Below are positions 27,898 through 36,655 of a stretch of 64,000 nucleotides of DNA, one piece after another (positions within the stretch are counted from its first letter, which is position 1; each line of letters begins with the position of its first letter). The notes under the pieces were generated by a model, which was not told the DNA's origin, did no database searches, and was given only the letters and a program-made list of their open reading frames with translations. This DNA comes from Spirochaetae bacterium HGW-Spirochaetae-3 (GTDB taxonomy: Bacteria; Spirochaetota; Spirochaetia; Treponematales; UBA12059). Location: assembly GCA_002839315.1 (NCBI GenBank), contig PGXV01000002.1, forward strand, positions 124,001-188,000, given 5' to 3'. The position numbers were made by a program, and so were the translations under genes.

Positions 27898-29862
27898 CTA
27901 ATAAAACGCCGGCGTCAGGTCGATGACGACGAAGTCGAGGTACCCCAGGTCGACCTCGACGGTTCGGCCCGATCCAACGCCTACGCCGACCGAGTCAGGC
28001 AATCGATAGGCGCGGCCTTCCATCTCGCCCCACTTGGGCTCGATCGGTATGGATATTCGGCCGGGAACGACGCCGTCGGCCGTCTCGAGCGAGGCGACGG
28101 CGACGAGCAGCCTGGAGCGTCCCTCGCCCCGTATCTGCCACCACGCGTAACCCGCCTCGACGCGACGCTCGGTTATGATGGCGGCGTCGAGGAAAGGACG
28201 TAGCCGGGCATACAGGCGCTCTATCGACGCATAGCCCGCGGCGAAGTCCGCGTCGTCGGCCCAATCGAGGCCGCGGACCGACAGCCCGGCCTCGTACAGC
28301 CCCGTAGAACCGTCCTGGAAGCCCATGGTCTCGAACATAGGCCTGCGTCCGCGGCCGACCGACAGGAACCGGGCCATGCCGTGCCTGAGCCGCATGCGAT
28401 CGGACCCCATCACCTTGGCCAGGGCGGAGCCCCATAGTCTCGTAGCGCCGGATTCCGGCACGTCGACGGCGAAGCAGACGGACGCGACGCGCATTCCCGC
28501 TGGCCGGGCGCACATGTCATCGTACAACGCGAGCGAGTCCCTGACGAAAGGAGCGTCGACGCGCCTGAGCGTCTCGCTGCCCATGGTCAGGTCGAAGCCG
28601 AGCCCCGCGTAGGCCGCCGCCTCGGCGCCTTTTCGGGAGGCCAGGGCGCCCGTTCCAGGCGCCCCTTCTCTCGACGCGCGTATCGCGGCCGCGACGACCT
28701 CCCGGCTCGGCCGGTCCGAAGCCACTACGGCGCCGTCCTCGTCCAAGGACTCCTCGAAGATTCGGTCTACCGCGTTGTACCTGACGAAATCGAATCCGAA
28801 CGAGTCCCGCCAGTACGAGAATACGTTGGCGTAATAGTCTATTGCGTCGCGGTTCCCGACGACGGCATCCGTGGGGGCGACGTTCGTCGGCATGTCGTCG
28901 TAGAAGGCGAACGGCGCGACGACGCTATAGGCGTCCTCGCTGACGTCCAAGCCGTCGCCGTCGCGGTACGAGAATACGGGGAAGTCGCCCTGGCCGTCGC
29001 AGCGAAGGAATGCCGGGATACCGACGCCGTTCCTGGCTTGGGCCGGCACGGGCCAGAGCCCGTGATCGACGCATAGCCGGATCGCGGAGAAATAAGCCTT
29101 GTCCTTGGCCGCGCACAGATCGCGAGAATCGTCCTCGTGACGGCGTAGCGTCGATACGCCGTAGTCTTCCTTGGCCGAGGCGACGATACCGGAGACGAGA
29201 TCGGCATCGCGAAGCCTATCTTCCGCGCGATACGGGAAGGCCGGATCGGCGTGCGCCAGGCCGGTACGCTCGTCGTCGAGCGCGATCCAGCGGAAGAGGT
29301 GGGGGCGCTCCATCGCGATACGACTGAATTGGGAGGCGTACGGCAACAGCTCGTAGCCGACGGTCTTGCCCAGGAGGCCGCACGCGGCTACGAAAGCCCT
29401 GAGCTGATTCTCCGGGCTTATGCCCGCGTCTACCAGCGCCCCGTCGGCTAGCGCGGTATCCACTATCGTCATGGACTCCGGGGCATAGCACAGATCGAAC
29501 TGGGTAGGATGGAACGGAGCCAGGAGAATGGCGTTAGAGGCTACCGCGGGGAGGAGCTTGGCCGCGCGGACGAAGGATCCGGGAGCGCTGTCCGTCGCGC
29601 ATGCCCGGATGTTTACCCAGCAGATATCGGATTCGATTATCCAGGAGGAGTCCGGGTTCAGGCGTCTTGGCTCAGGCGGAGAACGCCGATTCTCTAGCTC
29701 CGCGTAGAACGCCGCGATGGCCGCGTCTCCATAGCGGATGAGAGCCGTCTGGGTCGACGGTATCGGTATCCCGCGCTCTATCTCGGCCGCCAGACGCTTC
29801 GCTATATCCTTATCGTTCCCGTCGGGAGCGAGAACTCTTTCTATATCGGTCCATATTCCCAT
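27898..29862 (-). CDS. Glycoside hydrolase-like protein, probably catalytically inactive
   Basis: A 654-residue protein without a signal peptide. Several segments resemble alpha-amylase-type (GH13) barrels: AILLAPFHPTQFDLCYAPES, GKTVGYELLPYASQFS, and YWRDSFGFDFVRYNAV, which aligns with region II (G-F-R-x-D). At the position of the catalytic aspartate the residue is Asn363, so hydrolysis is unlikely. The C-terminal part is a beta-sandwich-like tail. I infer a sugar-binding or regulatory pseudo-enzyme; the family call is tentative. A TATAGT -10 lies 6 bases before ATG 29862, inside the end of the HD gene. Confidence 0.5.
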   Translation of the reverse strand: MGIWTDIERVLAPDGNDKDIAKRLAAEIERGIPIPSTQTALIRYGDAAIAAFYAELENRRSPPEPRRLNPDSSWIIESDICWVNIRACATDSAPGSFVRAAKLLPAVASNAILLAPFHPTQFDLCYAPESMTIVDTALADGALVDAGISPENQLRAFVAACGLLGKTVGYELLPYASQFSRIAMERPHLFRWIALDDERTGLAHADPAFPYRAEDRLRDADLVSGIVASAKEDYGVSTLRRHEDDSRDLCAAKDKAYFSAIRLCVDHGLWPVPAQARNGVGIPAFLRCDGQGDFPVFSYRDGDGLDVSEDAYSVVAPFAFYDDMPTNVAPTDAVVGNRDAIDYYANVFSYWRDSFGFDFVRYNAVDRIFEESLDEDGAVVASDRPSREVVAAAIRASREGAPGTGALASRKGAEAAAYAGLGFDLTMGSETLRRVDAPFVRDSLALYDDMCARPAGMRVASVCFAVDVPESGATRLWGSALAKVMGSDRMRLRHGMARFLSVGRGRRPMFETMGFQDGSTGLYEAGLSVRGLDWADDADFAAGYASIERLYARLRPFLDAAIITERRVEAGYAWWQIRGEGRSRLLVAVASLETADGVVPGRISIPIEPKWGEMEGRAYRLPDSVGVGVGSGRTVEVDLGYLDFVVIDLTPAFY

Positions 29863-29869
29863 GGCTCAA

Positions 29870-30919
29870 CTATATAGTCCGCGGGCTGGGCCTGTGAAGC
29901 GCATCCTGTCGTCTTTTTCCGTCCCGGTCCCTGTACGGATTCTTGGCGTTCCTCAAGTAGGCCTTATACGCGGCGCAGGCGTCGTAATAACCGCCGGGCC
30001 CGCGGAAGGTCGACGATTCGTCGCATCGGTACAGCTCGAGCAGAACGGGGAACAGCGGGTCGTCCAGGATTCGCCCTATGCTGGACGGAGGCAGTCGCGG
30101 TAGCGCGGCCGGTAGCATATGGTAACGGACGAGGAAGGCGACGGAATCAGTCGTGGACCCGGGATATCCGAGTCGGGAGAGCAGGCCCCGCGCCGCGCGC
30201 TCGCCGAGCTCGGAATGCCCGTCGAATCGATTACCTCCCGCCGACACCGCCTCCGGCTTGCCCGTATCGTGGAGCAGCAGGGCCAGCGACAGGAGGAGGT
30301 CGGGCGACTTGCGATACCCGAAGGTCTCCATGGTATGGCGCCACGCGTCTCCCTCGGGATGGAAATCCTTGGATTGGGAAACGCCGACCAAATCGGCGAT
30401 CTCGGGCCAGTACCCGTCGATGAACCCCGCGCGGAAAAGGAGCTCGAGGCCCTTCGCCGGACGTCCGCCGGTCACGACGAGCTCGAGGAGGTCGCGCTGG
30501 TAACGAGCGGGGAGTCCGGCCGGGGCGGACGGTATATACGCCGGATCGGGGTCGTACGGATAGCGGGAAGCCAGGACGGCCGCCTCGAAGAGAACGAGCT
30601 CTGGCGGGGCCGAGACGGGGACCGGGGTGGCGTCCCGAAGGCGAGCGTAGACTCCGTCCCGGGCGTCGAAGCTCTTCCTGGCGGAGAGGCGGGCGAGCCT
30701 GGCCTGGGGATACGCGACCCCGGCTTCGCCGTCGGAACAGCGATAGCGTACGCGCGCGGCGCCCGCCTCCGACACGGCGTCGGCGTAGGGCAAGCCGGGG
30801 AACGACAGCCCGTCCACGGTCTTCGCCAACGCGACGAGGTCACCGTCGAATCGCTCGAAGGAGAGGGGCGCGGAGCCGACGCCAAAGAACTCGTCAAGCG
30901 CCGTGAACGAGCAAACCAC
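29870..30919 (-). CDS. HD-domain protein related to the C-terminal half of tRNA nucleotidyltransferases
   Basis: A 349-residue protein starting at GTG 30919, with GGAGG five bases upstream. An HD phosphohydrolase core is present: DAWRHTMETF, LALLLHDTGKPEAVS (His-Asp), FDGHSELGERAARGLLSRLG and VAFLVRYHML. The order resembles the HD part of polyA polymerase/CCA-adding enzymes, including the preceding LLFRAGFIDGYWPEI segment, but no nucleotidyltransferase head (G-G-x-x-R-D) is seen. It may be a stand-alone phosphatase or phosphodiesterase. Downstream gap to the glycosidase-like gene is 7 bp. Confidence 0.75.
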   Translation of the reverse strand: MVCSFTALDEFFGVGSAPLSFERFDGDLVALAKTVDGLSFPGLPYADAVSEAGAARVRYRCSDGEAGVAYPQARLARLSARKSFDARDGVYARLRDATPVPVSAPPELVLFEAAVLASRYPYDPDPAYIPSAPAGLPARYQRDLLELVVTGGRPAKGLELLFRAGFIDGYWPEIADLVGVSQSKDFHPEGDAWRHTMETFGYRKSPDLLLSLALLLHDTGKPEAVSAGGNRFDGHSELGERAARGLLSRLGYPGSTTDSVAFLVRYHMLPAALPRLPPSSIGRILDDPLFPVLLELYRCDESSTFRGPGGYYDACAAYKAYLRNAKNPYRDRDGKRRQDALHRPSPRTI

Positions 30920-30953
30920 CGAGACCTCCGTAGATTGGCTTTAAGGAACCGGA

Positions 30954-31253
30954 TTACCTAGCGGGACAGGGGGCGTCGTACAGTTCGTCCGCGGCGGGTA
31001 GCGAGGTGCGAAGATCGCGCAGGAATTCGGGGCCGTCGCCCATATCCTCGTAGCAATCGCAGTCGTCGATACTCCTGCGGGCCACGGTGCAGTACTTGTA
31101 TATCTTCTCTTCGCCTAGCTTCTTGCGCCATTTACCGGCATCGCAGCGGACGCGGAGATAGTAGCGGCCGGCGCCCGCAGGGGAGGGAACAAGCTTGCAA
31201 TGAATGCAGTTCGCGCAGAATATTTTGGTTTCGCGTTCGGCTTCCATGTGCAT
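30954..31253 (-). CDS. Small cysteine-rich protein
   Basis: A 99-residue protein with a clear cysteine pattern: CANCIHC near residues 14-20, then VRCDAG, KYCTVA, DCDCYED and a terminal PCPA. This suggests a zinc or Fe-S site of the treble-clef or rubredoxin-like kind; I do not recognise the family. The start at ATG 31253 (or 31247) is decided by the promoter, whose predicted start site near 31266 lies inside the longer reading frame, and by an AAGGTGG site. Its good promoter shows it is transcribed on its own and probably feeds into the HD operon, 34 bp downstream. Confidence 0.7.
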   Translation of the reverse strand: MHMEAERETKIFCANCIHCKLVPSPAGAGRYYLRVRCDAGKWRKKLGEEKIYKYCTVARRSIDDCDCYEDMGDGPEFLRDLRTSLPAADELYDAPCPAR

Positions 31254-31272
31254 TGCCACCTTTACCATTCTC

Positions 31273-31301
31273 ATAGTATATACTGAAACAGGCGCGGTCA
31301 A
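31273..31301 (-). promoter_or_regulatory. Strong sigma-70-type promoter of the small Cys-rich gene
   Basis: TTGACC (31296-31301), a 17-bp spacer and TACTAT (31273-31278) on the minus strand. Predicted start near 31266, 13 bases before ATG 31253. Confidence 0.65.
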
Positions 31302-31391
31302 GGCACGTTCGGCTCAATAAACGCATAAAGCCAAACAGGCCCGTCCGCCTACCAAGCCATCCGTCCCGTCTTACTATCATCGGAGAAAAAA

Positions 31392-32102
31392 ATGATCGCG
31401 ACAATCATCAATGCATTTGCGATAATCCTGGGCACCGTCATCGGGCTGCTCGCCCGAAAAGGGTTCTCTGAAAAGGCGCGCGACGCCGTCTATAACGCGA
31501 CGGGAGTCATCTCCCTGGTCATAGGCATTACCATGGCCATAAGGACGGAGCACGTCCTCGCGTTCGCGATCGCCATCATCGCCGGCGGACTCATAGGTAC
31601 CGCTATGGATATCGAGGGAGCCGTCTATGGCCTGGGCGAATGGCTTCGTCGAAAATTCTCGAGGCCCGGAGCGGCGGAGGGATCCGGCGAGAGTTTCGCG
31701 TACGGCTTCCTCAACGCGTCGGTACTATTCTGCGTCGGCGCCATGGCCCTCGTCGGGTCGTTCAAGGCCGGCGCCGAGGGCGATTACGACCTGATACTGA
31801 CGAAGAGCGTCATGGACGGCGTGATAGCGATCATGTTCGCCGGCGCGATGGGCGCGGGGGTAGGATTCTCGGCCGTCTCCGTGCTCGTATACCAGGGTAT
31901 CCTGACTCTAGCCGCCTCGTGGGTCAAGCCGTTCGTAACCGCTACGATGATGACGGAACTCTCAGCCGTCGGAGGCGCGCTCGTCGTGATGATAGGCATT
32001 AACCTGCTCGGTCTCAAGAAGATCCGCACCGGAGACTTCCTGCCGGCCCTCGTCATCGTCGTTGTGCTATCGATGCTATTCAAGTATATTCCTATACTAT
32101 AG
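31392..32102 (+). CDS. DUF554-family membrane protein
   Basis: A 236-residue protein with six or seven hydrophobic segments. The N-terminus (ATIINAFAIILGTVIGLLAR), GLIGTAMDIEGAVYGLGEWL and the GFLNASVLFCVGAMALVGSF segment are typical of DUF554, a widespread family of unknown function with likely transport or channel roles. GGAG precedes ATG 31392 by six bases. The response-regulator gene follows after 33 bp and may be cotranscribed. Confidence 0.85.
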   Translation: MIATIINAFAIILGTVIGLLARKGFSEKARDAVYNATGVISLVIGITMAIRTEHVLAFAIAIIAGGLIGTAMDIEGAVYGLGEWLRRKFSRPGAAEGSGESFAYGFLNASVLFCVGAMALVGSFKAGAEGDYDLILTKSVMDGVIAIMFAGAMGAGVGFSAVSVLVYQGILTLAASWVKPFVTATMMTELSAVGGALVVMIGINLLGLKKIRTGDFLPALVIVVVLSMLFKYIPIL

Positions 32103-32135
32103 CCAAATGTTAACCATGATATTGAAAGGCTACGC

Positions 32136-32864
32136 ATGCCAGATTCCACGATTCTGATCGTCGAGGACGAAGCCCTCGTCGGCATGGAACTGAAGGAAAC
32201 GCTCGAGCGATACGGCTATCTCGTCCCGGCCCCGATAAAGAAGGGAGAGGACGTGCCCGAGGCCATCATAGTCCACAAACCCGACCTCATCCTCATGGAC
32301 ATACGGCTCAAGGGATTCCAGGACGGCATCGAGACCGCGTACATGGTAGGAGGCGAATTCGAGGTGCCGTTCGTGTTCCTGTCCGCGTACTCCGACGACG
32401 AGACCCTGTCGAGGGCTCTCGGGACCCGCGCCTACGGCTATCTGGTCAAGCCGTTCGACGAGAAGACCCTTCGGACGACGATAGAGCTGGCGTTGCGTCG
32501 CTCGAAGGAATTCCATGATCGCGACCACGACGACTGGTATCGCGGCATACTAGAGCGATTCCCCCGCCCGGTTTTCCTGACCGATCTCTACGGACGCATC
32601 ACGTTCGAGAACGCGGCCGCGCGGGCGAGGTTCAATTCGGCCGATGCAGGCAGGACCGGAACGGCCATGCACCTCCTTTTCACCGAGCCGGCCGAGATGA
32701 CCGACCTACTCGCGGAGGCGATAGTGGTGGAACCGGCCCGGCCGGCGATCATACGGGCCATGCGGTTGAAATCGGAAGTCGCCCCCGCGACGTTCGAGGT
32801 CGCCCCCATCCGTGACGAGACCGGGAGGACGACCGGCTTCGCGATACTGGTCGGATGTGAGTAG
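32136..32864 (+). CDS. Response regulator (REC) with PAS-like output, no DNA-binding domain
   Basis: A 242-residue protein. Residues 5-120 are a receiver domain with the acidic pair (VEDE), phosphorylation site Asp55 (LILMDIRLKG) and Lys105 (YLVKPF). Residues about 138-240 look like a PAS domain (RFPRPVFLTDLYGRITFENA, ETGRTTGFAILVG). There is no helix-turn-helix and no enzymatic output, so it probably signals by protein contact, for instance with a histidine kinase elsewhere. AAAGG precedes ATG 32136 by about seven bases. No kinase is encoded nearby, so it is an orphan. Confidence 0.88.
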   Translation: MPDSTILIVEDEALVGMELKETLERYGYLVPAPIKKGEDVPEAIIVHKPDLILMDIRLKGFQDGIETAYMVGGEFEVPFVFLSAYSDDETLSRALGTRAYGYLVKPFDEKTLRTTIELALRRSKEFHDRDHDDWYRGILERFPRPVFLTDLYGRITFENAAARARFNSADAGRTGTAMHLLFTEPAEMTDLLAEAIVVEPARPAIIRAMRLKSEVAPATFEVAPIRDETGRTTGFAILVGCE

Positions 32865-32887
32865 ACGAAGCGACATCGAGGAGAAAC

Positions 32888-32921
32888 GGCGGCCCGCCCC
32901 GATGATTCGGGGCGGGCCGCC
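32888..32921. terminator. Bidirectional GC-rich hairpin between convergent genes
   Basis: GGCGGCCCGCCCC (32888-32900) and GGGGCGGGCCGCC (32909-32921) are perfectly complementary with an 8-base loop. It lies between the ends of the response regulator and the M16 peptidase. No T run follows, so termination may be weak or factor-dependent. Confidence 0.7.
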
Positions 32922-32946
32922 GCGTATGGTCCTGCTCTAGCGACGC

Positions 32947-35802
32947 CTACTCCGGCAGCATCACGTATACGAACGCGCGATCGTCCGCCAGCAGTTCCGA
33001 GGCGAGGGCCTTGAAGCCGTCAGGATCGGCCAGCGCCGCGGTCTGCTTCCCGCGCCCCAGGATATCCAGGTCCAGCCCGGACGCGAGCGCGTTGCCGATG
33101 CGGTTGACCCAGTAGTCGTTGGTCCGGCTGCGGCCGCCGTAGTCGCGTTGCGCCGCGGCCCTCACCTGGTCTACGTAGAGCCGCTCAAAAGAACCGGACG
33201 CGATGCGGGCGACCTCCGACTTTACCTGCGCTATCATCTCGTCGACCCGCGCCGGATCCGTATCGAACTGCACGATGAGCGAATACTGCTCGGTGGGCAT
33301 CTTGGCGAACGCCGCCTTGGTCGAGACTACGTAGGTGCCTCCGAGATCCTCGCGCAGCGCGTCGAGCAGCCTGTTGTTCAGGGCCTGCGCGAGGAGTTCC
33401 AGCGAGGCCTCGCGCTGCCAGGTCCACTCCGCCGGAGCCGCCCATACCATGCGTACGCTCGCCCTCGATTCCCTGGAATAGGGGAAGTCGACGCGTCCGC
33501 CGCCGCGCTTAGCGATCAGCGGCGACAGCCAGAGGGGCTCGTCGGCCGTTCCGGCCGGGATCGCGCCGATGTGCTTGGCGACCAGGAGCTTCGTCGACTC
33601 GAGATCGAAGTCCCCGACGAGGACATAGGTAAATTCGGACGCGTCGGCTAGCGACGAGAGAACGAGCTCGCGGGTCGATTCGAAATCGACTTTCAGGAAC
33701 GCGGCGGCTGCGAGCGGCGCGGCCCTCGGATTATCGCCGAAAAGATCCAGGCTCCACGCCGACTCGAATCGATAGGCGGGATCGCGGACGTACGGGCCTA
33801 TCTGCTCGGCGAGCCTGTCTCGCGCAGCGTCGAAGGCCCTGGCATCGCGGCCGGGCTCGGCGGCGGTCAGGTATACGAGCCGCAAGAAGGATTCGAGATC
33901 GGCCGTAGCGGTCTTTCCGACCAATACTTCGCCGTTCTCGCCGATAGACCACTGTAATCCGGCGTTCAGGTGCGCTGACTCCTCGGCGAGCCTCGTGGCG
34001 CTCATCGGGCCGAGCCCGGCGGCGGACATCAGGGTCGGGGCGAACGAGGCGACGGTCTGCATTTCTACGGGCAGGCTCGAATAGCCTCCGTCGGACCAGG
34101 CCAGGAAACTGATAGCGTCCTTGTCGTAGCTCGTCGGCTTCAGCAGCACCCGGGCGCCGTTGGACAGGTACAGCTCGGTGATATTGTCGCGCAGGAGCTT
34201 GTCGGAGACGATCGTGCCCGGCTGGGGCATCGCGTCGAACAGGCCGCCGGAGGCGGCCGTCGCGGCGATAGGCTCGAGCGCGGCCGTTCGGGCGTCCCGG
34301 AGCGTCTTCTCGAACGCGGACTCCGTCAGGGCGGCGTTGCCCGGGCCGGTCTTGGCTCGAACGGCGACGAAACCCTCGTCGGCGGCCAGTATCTCTCGCC
34401 CGGCCTCGTTGAGGGCGTCGAGGGTAAGGGTATCGAGCACCTCGCGTATATATACGCGCTCATTGATGATGCCGGGTACCGGCTCGCCGTACATGAAGTT
34501 GCGCACGTACTCCTCGGCGAAGCTGAAGCTCTTCAGGTCGTCGTCCTCGACGTCGAGGGTGCCGACCCAGCGCCGGTACAGGTCGACGGTCCTCCGGAAT
34601 TCGCTGTCGGTGAATCCGAAGCGCCGGATGCGCTCCACCTCGGACGCGAGGCCGGAGAAGGCCTCGAGCTCCTTGCCGTCGGCCGCCGATATCGAGAACG
34701 AGTACAGGCGGGTGAGCCCGTAGAAATAGTCGTCGTCGAAGTACGCGTCCCTCCACGCGGACCCGCCCGAGCTCGAGAGGTCGGACAGGCGCATGCGTAT
34801 AGCCTCGGCCGCTATTCGCGTCCGGAGCAGGGCGCCGTAGTCGCCTATCCTCGTCTCGGGCACGTACGGGACGATCTTGCGGTACGTGACTATAGACCGC
34901 TCGAAATTATCGTCGAACGAGGCGACGAAGCCGAGGTCGACCGAAGGCTGTACCGGGAGGCTCGGCCTGGGCCTAACCTCGCCGTCGGCCGCGGGGAACG
35001 AGAATTCCTTCTCTATCTTCGCCGCGACGGTCCTGGGATCTATATCGCCGACGACGATGACGGCCATGCGGTCGGGGCGGTAATGCTCGTCGTAGAAGTC
35101 CTTGAGACCCGCGGCGGTCGCTTCTTTTATGGACCCCTGGTACCCGATAGGCTCACGGTCGTCGTGAGCCGTGCCGGCGAGAAGGCCGCCGACTTCCTTG
35201 ACGCGGGCCGTCTCGTCCGGGCCCAGTCCGAGCCTCAGCTCCTCGAGGATGACGCCCTTCTCTTTCTCCACCTCGACGGGATCGAACGTCACCGCCGTGG
35301 CCCACTCCTTGAGAACCTTGAGGCCGGTATCGAAGAAGGACGGATCGTTCAGCGGCATCTGCAGCGTATACAGCGTCTCTTCGCGCGTGGTATGCGCGTT
35401 GATCTCGGCGCCGAAATCCATGCCGATAGAGCGGAGGTACTTTACCAGCTCGTTCTCAGGGAAGCTCGCGGTGCCGTTGAAGGCCATATGCTCTACGAAA
35501 TGGGCGTAGCCGGACTGATCGTCCCGCTCGTTGCTCGATCCTGAATTGACGATGAGGAACATCACCGCCCTGCCGCCGGGATTGCCGTTACGCCTGACGT
35601 AGTAGGTCAGGCCGTTGGGCAACGTCTTTTTCGTCAGCTCGGGCGCGAGCGGCAACGGATCGGCCGGGGTATAGGCCGATCCGCCAGGTAGCTGCACCGA
35701 GGCGTTCTCAAGCGAAGCCGGCTCGGGCGAACCGACGCAGGATAAGAGCGAGGTTGATACTATCAGGGCCCAGACGAACGGGCCGCGCAGTCTGCGTGTC
35801 AT
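32947..35802 (-). CDS. M16-family zinc metallopeptidase, lipoprotein, two-domain
   Basis: A 951-residue protein from ATG 35802, which has AAGGAGA upstream. It begins with a lipoprotein signal (STSLLSC, Cys22). The inverted zinc motif HFVEH (His101, Glu104, His105) is in the first domain, with the distal glutamate in EKGVILEELRLG. The second, inactive M16-like half starts near residue 500 (LYLSNGARVLLKPTSYDKDA). Length and order match periplasmic PqqL-like or pitrilysin-type peptidases, which degrade peptides in a closed chamber. TTGTTC-18 bp-TATATT upstream is a likely promoter. It is a single-gene unit. Confidence 0.93.
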   Translation of the reverse strand: MTRRLRGPFVWALIVSTSLLSCVGSPEPASLENASVQLPGGSAYTPADPLPLAPELTKKTLPNGLTYYVRRNGNPGGRAVMFLIVNSGSSNERDDQSGYAHFVEHMAFNGTASFPENELVKYLRSIGMDFGAEINAHTTREETLYTLQMPLNDPSFFDTGLKVLKEWATAVTFDPVEVEKEKGVILEELRLGLGPDETARVKEVGGLLAGTAHDDREPIGYQGSIKEATAAGLKDFYDEHYRPDRMAVIVVGDIDPRTVAAKIEKEFSFPAADGEVRPRPSLPVQPSVDLGFVASFDDNFERSIVTYRKIVPYVPETRIGDYGALLRTRIAAEAIRMRLSDLSSSGGSAWRDAYFDDDYFYGLTRLYSFSISAADGKELEAFSGLASEVERIRRFGFTDSEFRRTVDLYRRWVGTLDVEDDDLKSFSFAEEYVRNFMYGEPVPGIINERVYIREVLDTLTLDALNEAGREILAADEGFVAVRAKTGPGNAALTESAFEKTLRDARTAALEPIAATAASGGLFDAMPQPGTIVSDKLLRDNITELYLSNGARVLLKPTSYDKDAISFLAWSDGGYSSLPVEMQTVASFAPTLMSAAGLGPMSATRLAEESAHLNAGLQWSIGENGEVLVGKTATADLESFLRLVYLTAAEPGRDARAFDAARDRLAEQIGPYVRDPAYRFESAWSLDLFGDNPRAAPLAAAAFLKVDFESTRELVLSSLADASEFTYVLVGDFDLESTKLLVAKHIGAIPAGTADEPLWLSPLIAKRGGGRVDFPYSRESRASVRMVWAAPAEWTWQREASLELLAQALNNRLLDALREDLGGTYVVSTKAAFAKMPTEQYSLIVQFDTDPARVDEMIAQVKSEVARIASGSFERLYVDQVRAAAQRDYGGRSRTNDYWVNRIGNALASGLDLDILGRGKQTAALADPDGFKALASELLADDRAFVYVMLPE

Positions 35803-35829
35803 TGTATCTCCTTGATTGCGTTCCAACAC

Positions 35830-35859
35830 AATATACCGCAAAGGCGGAGAACCGAACAA
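35830..35859 (-). promoter_or_regulatory. Probable promoter of the M16 peptidase gene
   Basis: TTGTTC (35854-35859), an 18-bp spacer and TATATT (35830-35835) on the minus strand, about 28 bases before ATG 35802. Confidence 0.5.
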
Positions 35860-35892
35860 CGTTACAGGCCGGCGAGGCCGTTCATAGCGATT

Positions 35893-36471
35893 TCAGCGCT
35901 GGCTCCACCCGCCGTTGCCGTCAGTGAATCGAAGATTCGAGTCATCTGCGCCTCGTGCGGGGTCAACGATGGCCGGCGCGACGAAGGAGATCGGTCCTAC
36001 GGCATTGCCGTCGACATGCCGCAGCACGGATTTCCATGCCTCATGGCTTCGTCCGGACGCAATGCTCGTCGTCATGGCGCGGCCGGCGGGACTGGCGCAC
36101 AGGTCCGAGCATTCGTGGAGCCACTGCGCGGTCCTGGTCAGCGACGCGGTAACGGAATAGGAGCCGCCCGTAACCATCGACGCGCGGATAAGCGTCCTGA
36201 TATCGGCGCCGGAGAGACCGAAGCGATCCAGCGCTCCATGCTGGTAGGAGGTGACGACGACATCGGCCTGCTTTATCAGCTCCTTGGCCCGGCGGAGATC
36301 GTAGGCGACGTTGAAGTCCAGCTGTATGGAATTCTTGCCGGCCCAGCCGTCGAGCTCGAGGAACGACTACTCCTGGGAACCGAATCCGCCGCGTCGCACG
36401 AGAAGTACGTCGGCACAGCGATCGCGCAAATCAGGATGATCGCCGCCATAGATGCCTCTTTTTCGGTTCAT
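35893..36471 (-). pseudogene. Decayed CaiB/BaiF-type (family III) CoA-transferase
   Basis: Reading the minus strand in one frame from ATG 36471 gives a short head, an in-frame TAG at 36367-36369, and then about 158 residues to the stop at 35893. The part after the stop matches family III CoA-transferases: GKNSIQLDFN, KQADVVVTSYQHGALDRFGL (the usual K-R-S-I-x-L-D-L and A-D-V-V-x-x-x-x-x-P-G-x-L-D-R-x-G-L), then SVTASLTRTAQWL. The middle 100 or more residues between these blocks are missing, and full-length members have about 400 residues. So it has an internal deletion and a nonsense codon and cannot be functional. No start signal is evident. Confidence 0.6.
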
Positions 36472-36655
36472 CTGGCGAAACGATCAGCGTCATCCGGCTT
36501 GACGTCGACCGCCAGTCAAGGTGATTTCTTCGTCATGTTTTACGCCGAGATATCTAATCGCTCTATTTTTGATCTTTACACATGTGTCTGTCAAGATTGC
36601 ATGGCCGCGGCGGCCCCGGCACGCGCACGGTCGACGTAGGGAGCGGGGCGGGCCG
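36472..36655. other. Intergenic region between the CoA-transferase remnant and the YgiQ-like gene
   Basis: No gene is visible. There is a TTGACA on the minus strand at 36589-36594 without a good -10, next to the 10-bp palindrome ACACATGTGT (36578-36587 or one base off), and a CTTGAC/GTCAAG inverted repeat (36498-36520). These may be remains of the promoter of the decayed gene. Confidence 0.4.

Noticed and set aside
36498-36520. CTTGAC/GTCAAG inverted repeat upstream of the decayed gene
   Set aside because: Short arms, not linked to any working promoter; likely chance or decayed.
35812-36639. Plus-strand 275-codon frame over the CoA-transferase remnant
   Set aside because: The minus strand matches a known family; the plus frame has no recognisable feature.
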